Assembly: GCF_013377085.1 (NCBI RefSeq)
Contig: NZ_JACAAX010000001.1
Span: 124,001 to 188,000, forward strand
Length of the DNA stretch: 64,000 nt
Direction: 5' to 3'
Origin: Rhodoplanes sp.
GTDB taxonomy: Bacteria; Pseudomonadota; Alphaproteobacteria; Rhizobiales; Xanthobacteraceae
The notes below the pieces were generated by a model. The model ran no database searches. It was not told the origin of the DNA and was given only the letters and a program-made list of their open reading frames with translations. Shown here in pieces: positions 54,111 to 64,000 of the stretch. A program made the translations under genes and the position numbers. Position 1 is the stretch's first letter; every line of letters starts with the position of its first letter.

Positions 54111-55058
54111 ATGCCGTCCGCACCCGAACCCCGCGCCAGCCGCGTCCCGCATCGCGGCGCCGGCATCCGCGTCTCCTTCGAGTTCTTCCCGCCCAAGACC
54201 GAGGAGATGGAGAAGACTCTTTGGGAGTCGATCGAGCGGCTGGCGCCGCTGCGTCCCGCCTTCGTCTCGGTCACATATGGGGCCGGAGGATCGACGCGAG
54301 AGCGCACGCACGCGACCGTCAAGCGCATCCTCGACGAGACGGCGCTGACGCCGGCCGCGCATCTCACCTGCGTCGCCGCGACCCGTGACGAGGTCGACGA
54401 CGTCGTGCGCGGCTATCTGTCGGCGGGCGTGCGCCATATCGTGGCGCTGCGCGGCGATCCGGTCGGCGGCATCGGCACGGCCTATGCGCCGCACCCGGGC
54501 GGCTATGTCAACGCCGCCGATCTGGTCGGCGGCATCAAGCGGCTCGCCGCCGCCGAGCAGGCCGACATCGAGGTGTCGGTCTCGGCCTATCCGGAGCGCC
54601 ATCCAGAGAGCCCGTCGGACGCCGTCGATCTCGACATGCTGGCCGCCAAGGTGGACGCCGGCGCGAGCCGCGCCATCACCCAGTTCTTCTTCGACAACGA
54701 TCTCTATCTTCGCTACCTCGACCGCGTGCGGGCGCGCGGCATAACCATCCCGATCGTGCCCGGCATCCTGCCGGTGCAGAACTTCAACCTGACGCGCTCG
54801 TTCGCCGGCAAGGCCGGCGCCTCGATCCCGGCCTGGCTCGCCGACCGCTTCGCCGGCCTCGACGACGACCCGGCGACCCGCAAGCTGATCGCCGCCGCGG
54901 TCGCGGCCGAGCAGGTGTTCGACCTGGTCGATCGCGGCGTCACCGAGTTCCACTTCTACACGATGAACCGCGCCGACCTGGTCTACGCGGTCTGCCATCT
55001 GTTGGGCCTGCGGCCCGTGGCGGCGGCCGTGGCAGCGACGGCCGAGGCAGCGGCGTAA
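54111..55058 (+). CDS. metF: 5,10-methylenetetrahydrofolate reductase MetF
   Basis: Reduces 5,10-methylene-THF to 5-methyl-THF, the methyl donor for MetH. FAD-barrel signatures are VSFEFFPPKTEEMEKTL, PAFVSVTYGAGGSTRERTH, HIVALRGDPVGG and ITQFFFDNDLYLRYLDRVRA. Length 315 is standard. Starts one base after the stop of the regulator, indicating translational coupling. No typical bacterial regulatory extension. Followed by an intergenic palindromic element, then a small gene and metH. Confidence 0.95.
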   Translation: MPSAPEPRASRVPHRGAGIRVSFEFFPPKTEEMEKTLWESIERLAPLRPAFVSVTYGAGGSTRERTHATVKRILDETALTPAAHLTCVAATRDEVDDVVRGYLSAGVRHIVALRGDPVGGIGTAYAPHPGGYVNAADLVGGIKRLAAAEQADIEVSVSAYPERHPESPSDAVDLDMLAAKVDAGASRAITQFFFDNDLYLRYLDRVRARGITIPIVPGILPVQNFNLTRSFAGKAGASIPAWLADRFAGLDDDPATRKLIAAAVAAEQVFDLVDRGVTEFHFYTMNRADLVYAVCHLLGLRPVAAAVAATAEAAA

Positions 55059-55059
55059 G

Positions 55060-55210
55060 CCCCTCCTTCACCTCCCCCTGGAGGGGGGAGGTCGGACCGC
55101 GTAGCGGTCCGGGTGGGGGTGACAGCGTCGCCGGTGCGTGGGGCCTCACCCCACCCCGGTGCGCGCTTCGCGCGCCCCGACCCTCCCCCTCCAGGGGAGG
55201 GTGAAGCGAG
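55060..55210. repeat. Intergenic palindromic element of the CTCCCC/GGGGAG type
   Basis: About 150 bases with long imperfect arms: CCTTCACCTCCCCCTGGAG at the left and CTCCAGGGGAGGGTGAAG at the right, and inner GGACCGCGTAGCGGTCC and GTGCGCGCTTCGCGCGCC hairpins. A different family from copies A and B. It lies between metF and the coiled-coil gene, so it may stabilise or attenuate the cluster transcript. Confidence 0.75.
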
Positions 55211-55251
55211 CTTCCCTATTTATAGGGGGGGGTGAGTTTCGGGAGAGCGCG

Positions 55252-55562
55252 ATGACCGAAATGGAGAATGCGGTGTTGTCGGCAGTGCGTGAGATGAGGG
55301 CCGAGATGGATCGCGGGTTCCGGGATCTGAAAGGCCAGATCCGTGACCTGGAGGCGCGCATCGTGGCGTTCGATCTCGAGATTGGCGCGGTCAGGAAATT
55401 CGCCGCTGGCGACTCCCTGGTCGGTCGCTATGCGGCCGCCGCCGTGGAAAATCGTCTCGCCGCCATCGAAGCGCGTCTGTCGACTCTCGAGCATCGCACC
55501 TTATCCGTGGTTTCAATCGTCAACCGAGCCTCTCGACCGCGAGAGGAGAGAAAGCCAGAAGA

Positions 55563-55566
<4 letters not shown>
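55252..55566 (+). CDS. Small coiled-coil protein between metF and metH
   Basis: 104 residues, highly charged and heptad-like: [20 protein letters not shown], then [15 protein letters not shown] and a C-terminal [18 protein letters not shown]. No signal peptide or known family. GGGAGAG lies 5 bases before the ATG, a good ribosome site. The stop overlaps the metH start (ATGA), so its translation leads directly into metH. A role as translational lead or MetH partner is possible but not shown. Confidence 0.7.
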
Positions 55567-59318
<3,752 letters not shown>

Positions 59319-59337
59319 GGGAGCCGGCGCGAGCGCG

Positions 59338-60033
59338 ATGATGGGACCGGCTCGCGCATCGCGGCTGCCCGGCGTGGTCAAGGCCGCGGCCGCGATCCTG
59401 GTCGTCGCCGCCGTGGCGCTGGCCTGGCGCTTCACGCCGCTGTCTCAGCTCGCCGACATCGAGCGCCTGCGCGGCGTGCTGGCCGGATCCGGCCCCATGC
59501 AGGCGCCTCTCGTCGTGCTGATCCTTTTCGTGGTGGCCGGCCTGCTCGCCGTCCCGGTCATGCTGCTGATCGCGGCGACCGCGATGGTGTTCGGCTTGTG
59601 GCTCGGGCTGCTCTATTCCGGCGTCGGCCTGCTGGTGGGTGCGACGGTCGGCTTCGCCGTCGGCGCGGTGCTCGGGCAGAAGCCGTTCATCCGCCTGCTC
59701 GGGCCGCGTCTCGACCGGATCCGTCGTGCGGTGACGCGGCGCGGTGTGCTCGCTGTCGCCGTCATCCGGGTGCTGCCGGTCGCGCCCTTTGCGGTGATAA
59801 ATCTTCTGGCCGGCGCGAGCGGCGTGCGGTTCGTCGACTTCATCGGCGGCACGGCGCTCGGCCTCGCGCCCGGGCTGGTCGCCATGTCGGCCTTCGGCGA
59901 GCAGCTCGTCGCCGCCGCACGCGAGCCGACGCCGGGGCACGTTGCTACGGCCGTGGCGGTGCTCGCAGTGTGGATCGGCGTCGTGGTCGGCGTACAGGCG
60001 CTCGCTTCACGGATCGGCAGCCGTGCACCGTGA
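59338..60033 (+). CDS. TVP38/TMEM64 (VTT/DedA-like) family membrane protein
   Basis: 231 residues with about six hydrophobic segments. The VTT core shows AATAMVFGLWLGLLYSGVGL, GFAVGAVLGQKPFIR and the conserved RVLPVAPFAVINLLAGASG containing the family arginine and proline. These proteins act in lipid scrambling or undecaprenyl-phosphate movement in homologues. It begins 19 bases after metH but probably belongs to a separate function. The ATG at 59338 is the first of two in a row. Confidence 0.85.
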   Translation: MMGPARASRLPGVVKAAAAILVVAAVALAWRFTPLSQLADIERLRGVLAGSGPMQAPLVVLILFVVAGLLAVPVMLLIAATAMVFGLWLGLLYSGVGLLVGATVGFAVGAVLGQKPFIRLLGPRLDRIRRAVTRRGVLAVAVIRVLPVAPFAVINLLAGASGVRFVDFIGGTALGLAPGLVAMSAFGEQLVAAAREPTPGHVATAVAVLAVWIGVVVGVQALASRIGSRAP

Positions 60034-60091
60034 GACCGCCGGCCGTCAGTCCGTGGACGGGGCGGGCCCGGCCTCCTAACCTGTCGCCGCC

Positions 60092-63000
60092 ATGGTTCTC
60101 TTCGCAGCAGCAGGACTCGACCTCGGCGATGGGGAACGGGGCGGGCGGACTCGGCGGTTCGGGCTGCCGCGGGCCCTGCGCGTGCCGCTTCTCGACCACA
60201 AGGTCGTATCCGAAGCCCGGACGCGCTTCGCCTTCAATCCGACCGAGCGCCAGCTCTCCGCGGCGGCGAGCTACGCCAGGACGGCCAGAAGCCCCAAATT
60301 CGCGGTCCAGAAGGAAACCGCTGTCCGGAACCTGTTTTTCGAGAAGGTTCTGGGCGACATCCTCGGTTACACGCCGTTCGATCCGGAAAACCCGTACACG
60401 CTCGCGTTCGAGCGGCCGATTCGCCGCGGAGCCTTGGATGTCGCGCTTGGTCGGTTCGGAATGCCGGGCAGCGCGGACGAACTCGTCGCTCCATTCGAGC
60501 TGAAGGGCCCTGGAACGGACGACCTGGACGCCGTGATGCCCGGGCGCGGCCGCAGCCCTGTCCAGCAGGCTTGGGACAACGCCATCGATGCGCCGGGCTC
60601 GCGATGGGTGCTGGTGTCCAATTGCGTGGAGATTCGCCTTTACGGCTTCGGGCGCGGGCGCGACGCCTACGAGGTGTTCGATCTCGGCAAGCTCGACGAT
60701 CCCGACGAGCACGCGCGATTGTGCCTCCTCATGTCCGCGGAGCGCCTTCTCGACGGTGCGACGGACGATCTGCTGCGGAGGACAGACAGCGCCTACAGGG
60801 ACATCACCAATACTCTGTACGTCGAATGCAAGGCGCTGCGGGACCGGTTGATCGCGTTTCTCGTCGATTCGTCCGACGGGCCGGGTCTCTCGACGCCGGC
60901 AGGGATCGAGCTGGCCCAAAAGCTCCTCGACCGCATCCTGTTCGTCGCTTTTGCGGAGCGCACGGCCCTGTTGCCGGACAAGCTGCTGGAACGCGCGACG
61001 ACGGCGAGCAACGAGTTCGATCCGAAACCGATCTGGACGAACTTTCAAGGACTGTTCCGTGCTATCGACCGCGGCAACGCCCGGCTCGATATCTGGTCGT
61101 ACAACGGCGGTCTGTTCGCACCCGATCCTGTCGCGGATGCGCTGGTCCTGCCCGATCCGCTCGCCACCGACCTCGCCTCGCTCGGGCGCTGGGACGATCG
61201 CAGCGACGTGCCGGTCACCGTGCTCGGACACATCTTCGAGCAGTCCATCACCGACTTGGAGGCTCTTCGTGCCGAGAGCCGCGGCGCGGCGCCACCGAAA
61301 GTCTCCAAGCGCAAGCGCGAAGGGGTCGTCTATACACCGGATGTCGTCACCCGGTTCCTGGTCGAGCGCACGGTCGGAAAGACGCTCGACGAGCGGTTCT
61401 CTACTCTGCTCTCGGTGCATGCCGCCACGTCCGAGCTGCCGTCCGACGGCGACCCCATTCCCTGGCGTATGGAGGACTCGGAACGGGCATTTTGGCGCGA
61501 CTACGCGACCGCGTTGCGGGGCCTCACGGTGATCGATCCCGCGTGCGGCTCGGGGGCGTTTCTGGTGGCCGCATTCGATCTGCTCGCGGCCGAGTATCGG
61601 CGGGTTTCAGAGCGGCTTCTCGCGCTCGGCGAGGCGGTCGAATTCGATTCATTCGACGAGATCGTCACGCGGAACCTGCATGGCGTCGACCTCAATGCGG
61701 AGTCGGTGGAGATCACGCGGCTCGCCCTTTGGCTCGAGACGGCGCGCAGCCGGCACCCGCTGTCGAATCTCGAGGCGACCATCAAGGTCGGCAACAGCCT
61801 GATCGATGATCCCGCCTTCACGGATCGTCCGTTCGATTGGCGGGCGGCTTTTCCGGACGTGTTCGCGGCGGGTGGCTTCGACGTCGTGATCGGCAATCCG
61901 CCCTATGTGCGGATGGAGCTGATCAAGCCCATCAAGCCGTATCTCGAGGCGCACTATGGAGTGGCGGCCGACCGTGCCGACCTCTACGCCTACTTCTTCG
62001 AGCGCGGTGTCCATCTGCTCAAGCCGGGCGGGAGGCTCGGCTACATCTCCTCGTCGACGTTCTTCCGCACCGGCTCGGGCGAGAACCTGCGGACCTTCCT
62101 GGCGGCCAACGCGGTGGTCGAGGCCGTGGTCGATTTCGGCGATCTCCAGGTGTTCGAGGGCGTCACGACCTATCCGGCGATCCTGACGCTGCGCAAGGGC
62201 TCGCCCGGTGCAGCCGACGCCCTGTCTTTCATGAAAGCAGATGCACTGCCGAAGGACCTGGAGGCGGAGTTCGTCGCCCGTGCTCTGCCGATGCCGTGCG
62301 CTCGGCTCGGCACCGGGTCCTGGCAGTTCGAGGACGCGCCGCTTGCGGCGCTGCGCGACAAGATCGTGCAAGGCAAGCGGACGCTCGGCGAGGTCTACGG
62401 CGCGCCGTTGCGCGGCGTCGTCACCGGGCTCAACGATGCCTTCGTGATCGACACGGCGACCCGCGACCGGCTGGTCGCCCTGGACCCGCGGTCGGCGGAG
62501 CTCCTGATGCCGTTCCTGCGCGGCGAGAACGTCAAGCGCTGGCGGGTCGAGCCGGAGGGCTTGTTCCTGATCAACATTCCGAAAGGCAAGATCGACATCG
62601 ACGCCTATCCGGCGATCCGCGACTGGCTGCGGCCGTTCAAGGAGAAGCTGGAAGAGCGTGCGACCAGGCAAGAATGGTTCGAGCTGCAGCAGGCCCAGCT
62701 CGCCTACCAACCGAGATTCGCCGCTCCGAAGATCGTCTGGCCGCACTTCCAGATCGAGGCGTCATTTGCTCTCGATCGTTCGACTGCGTTCTTGAACAAC
62801 AAGTGCTTCTTTGTCCCCCGGGACGATGGGTTTCTGCTTGCTTTTCTGAACAGCCGTTGTGCCTGGTTTCAGCTCTTCGCGTCGGGGCGCTTGAAACGCG
62901 GTGGCTATGTCGAGGCGGAGGCACAATACATCGCGCAGCTTCACCTCCCCGATCCCGCACCGCTCGATCGCGACCGGCTCGTCGAGCTGGCGGCGGTCTG

Positions 63001-63343
63001 CTCCGAGCGGGCGGTGGCGCGACTTGGGATCGAGGCTTCCGTGCAGCGTCGCATCCTCGACTTGGCGGGGACGCTCGACGCTCCGCTCTCCCGCAAGCTC
63101 GACGAATGGTGGACGCTCGACTTCGCCGCCTTTCGCGCCGAGGCGAAGCGGGCGTTGCACGCCGACGTCCCGGTGCGGGAGCGAGCCGAGTGGGAGGCCT
63201 ATCTCGCCGAGAGCCGCGCCGCCGTCGACAGGCTGACGGCCGAGATCACAACGGCGGAACGCGAGATCGACGCGATCGTCTACCGCCTGTTCGACCTCGC
63301 GGCCGACGAGATCGCGCTGTTGGATGCATCCGTCGCCGGTTAG
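60092..63343 (+). CDS. Type IIG restriction-modification enzyme (Eco57I/N6-adenine methylase family)
   Basis: 1083 residues joining nuclease, methyltransferase and target recognition. The N-terminal PD-(D/E)xK-like nuclease has Asp116 and Glu136-x-Lys138 (LDVAL, then FELKG). The methyltransferase has motif I DPACGSGAFL at 482-490 and NPPY at 602-605, an N6-adenine pattern. A TaqI/Eco57I-type recognition region fills the C terminus (about 700-1020). Single-gene systems of this size need no separate specificity or nuclease gene, and none is adjacent. The C-terminal coiled part (TTAEREIDAIVYRLF) is typical. Start ATG 60092 uncertain by a few codons. Confidence 0.9.
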   Translation: MVLFAAAGLDLGDGERGGRTRRFGLPRALRVPLLDHKVVSEARTRFAFNPTERQLSAAASYARTARSPKFAVQKETAVRNLFFEKVLGDILGYTPFDPENPYTLAFERPIRRGALDVALGRFGMPGSADELVAPFELKGPGTDDLDAVMPGRGRSPVQQAWDNAIDAPGSRWVLVSNCVEIRLYGFGRGRDAYEVFDLGKLDDPDEHARLCLLMSAERLLDGATDDLLRRTDSAYRDITNTLYVECKALRDRLIAFLVDSSDGPGLSTPAGIELAQKLLDRILFVAFAERTALLPDKLLERATTASNEFDPKPIWTNFQGLFRAIDRGNARLDIWSYNGGLFAPDPVADALVLPDPLATDLASLGRWDDRSDVPVTVLGHIFEQSITDLEALRAESRGAAPPKVSKRKREGVVYTPDVVTRFLVERTVGKTLDERFSTLLSVHAATSELPSDGDPIPWRMEDSERAFWRDYATALRGLTVIDPACGSGAFLVAAFDLLAAEYRRVSERLLALGEAVEFDSFDEIVTRNLHGVDLNAESVEITRLALWLETARSRHPLSNLEATIKVGNSLIDDPAFTDRPFDWRAAFPDVFAAGGFDVVIGNPPYVRMELIKPIKPYLEAHYGVAADRADLYAYFFERGVHLLKPGGRLGYISSSTFFRTGSGENLRTFLAANAVVEAVVDFGDLQVFEGVTTYPAILTLRKGSPGAADALSFMKADALPKDLEAEFVARALPMPCARLGTGSWQFEDAPLAALRDKIVQGKRTLGEVYGAPLRGVVTGLNDAFVIDTATRDRLVALDPRSAELLMPFLRGENVKRWRVEPEGLFLINIPKGKIDIDAYPAIRDWLRPFKEKLEERATRQEWFELQQAQLAYQPRFAAPKIVWPHFQIEASFALDRSTAFLNNKCFFVPRDDGFLLAFLNSRCAWFQLFASGRLKRGGYVEAEAQYIAQLHLPDPAPLDRDRLVELAAVCSERAVARLGIEASVQRRILDLAGTLDAPLSRKLDEWWTLDFAAFRAEAKRALHADVPVRERAEWEAYLAESRAAVDRLTAEITTAEREIDAIVYRLFDLAADEIALLDASVAG

Positions 63344-63353
63344 GACCGCCTGC

Positions 63354-63956
63354 TCACTCCGCCAGCAAGTCGGACGTGGCCACGATGGTGGCGAAGCGGT
63401 CGGCGAGCGCGGCGAGCGCGTTGCGGTGAACCTCGGCGGCCGGGATGGTGGCGCCGGTCAGCGGATCGCGCAGGTCGCGGGTCGCAGTCGCGGTCGATAC
63501 CACGGTCGACTTGAGGCCGAGATCGATGGCGGCGCGCGCGGTCGCCTCGATGCACATGTGCGTCATGAAACCGGCCAGCACCAGCGACGAGCGGTGCAAC
63601 GCGTGCAGGCGGTCGGCCAGATCGGTGCTGGCGAAGGCGTTGGGCAGGCTCTTGGTCAGCACCGGCTCGCCCGGCGCCGGCGCCGCCGGCGAGGCGATCT
63701 CGACGCCGCGGCTGCCGGGCGCGAAGACGCCACCGCCGCCCTTGCCGTGGTGAACGACGTGAATGATCGGGGTGCCGAGCGCGCGGGCGCGGGCGAGCAG
63801 CCGGCCGATCTCGTCGAGCGCGGCATCGACGCCGGCGAGCGGCAGATGGCCGTCGACATATTCGCGCTGGGCGTCGATCACCACCAGCACGGCGTCGGCG
63901 AGGCGGGCCGGAACCGGCGTCACGCCGGCGAATTCGAGGAGGGTTTTGGGGGGCAT
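63354..63956 (-). CDS. Isochorismatase-family cysteine hydrolase
   Basis: 200 residues. Catalytic triad of the family: Asp28 (VVIDAQREY), Lys about 101 (TKSLPNAF) and nucleophilic Cys about 134 (FMTHMCIEATARAA). The cis-peptide segment before the cysteine is also present. Hydrolyses an amide such as a carbamoyl or nicotinamide-type compound, or isochorismate ether; the exact substrate cannot be assigned by eye. Transcribed toward the type IIG gene, stop 10 bases apart. Confidence 0.9.
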   Translation of the reverse strand: MPPKTLLEFAGVTPVPARLADAVLVVIDAQREYVDGHLPLAGVDAALDEIGRLLARARALGTPIIHVVHHGKGGGGVFAPGSRGVEIASPAAPAPGEPVLTKSLPNAFASTDLADRLHALHRSSLVLAGFMTHMCIEATARAAIDLGLKSTVVSTATATRDLRDPLTGATIPAAEVHRNALAALADRFATIVATSDLLAE

Positions 63957-64000
63957 CGCGGACTCCGAGGGTCATGCAGCAGCATGTCTCGATCGAACGG

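Overview
The window is high-G+C, gene-dense DNA with typical alphaproteobacterial content, most like a free-living Hyphomicrobiales (Rhizobiales) chromosome such as Bradyrhizobium, Rhodoplanes or Xanthobacteraceae relatives. The assignment rests on the SAM-responsive ArsR-methyltransferase/metF/metH cluster, a thiC gene behind a TPP riboswitch, many cyclic-di-GMP proteins, and two families of palindromic intergenic repeats of the kind common in that order. No rRNA, tRNA, CRISPR array, insertion sequence or prophage was seen. The genus is an inference.

Layout. (1) 1-1.9 kb: 3' end of ettA, then a hicAB module whose toxin gene carries an in-frame stop while antitoxin and operator repeats look intact. 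(2) 1.9-18.7 kb: catabolic region. It holds a Rieske oxygenase/reductase pair of vanillate O-demethylase type, two MFS transporters, an isocitrate-lyase-superfamily lyase, a Tat-exported amidohydrolase, two MaoC hydratases, a Bug-type binding protein, a CoA-transferase, a mitochondrial-type aconitase, and LysR and IclR regulators. The enzymes suit uptake, CoA activation, hydration and cleavage of small organic acids; the substrate is not identified. (3) 18.7-21.1 kb: divergent murein enzymes (M15 peptidase, lytic transglycosylase) separated by a 46-bp unit present three times, each with a GATTC core. (4) 21.1-22 kb: a low-G+C pair of translationally coupled unknown genes, possibly an effector/immunity pair. 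(5) 22-34 kb: small secreted proteins, a PepSY protein coupled to a hybrid histidine kinase, a RecD-like helicase, a diguanylate cyclase, a DUF1203 protein, an HNH endonuclease plus a remnant of a second one, a VOC protein, a lipoprotein and a geranylgeranyl-reductase-type flavoprotein. (6) 34-43 kb: a CMD-family protein, a ThDP enzyme, a PAP2-DoxX fusion, NUDIX, CvpA, a three-gene overlapping operon of unknown function and small envelope proteins. (7) 43-51 kb: thiC with promoter and TPP riboswitch, then two tandem GGDEF-EAL proteins sharing a tract of about 577 identical bases. (8) 51-59 kb: L,D-transpeptidase, trmO, and the methionine cluster (SamR-like regulator behind a perfect 18-bp palindrome, metF, a small coiled-coil gene, metH). 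(9) 59-64 kb: a TVP38 membrane protein, a solitary type IIG restriction-modification enzyme and an isochorismatase-family hydrolase.

The least explained items are the repeat array at 19.57-19.85 kb, the coupled pair at 21.2-21.9 kb, the catabolic cluster with its extra aconitase, the hicA nonsense mutation, the PAP2-DoxX fusion and the small gene coupled to metH. All calls were made by reading the sequence without database searches.
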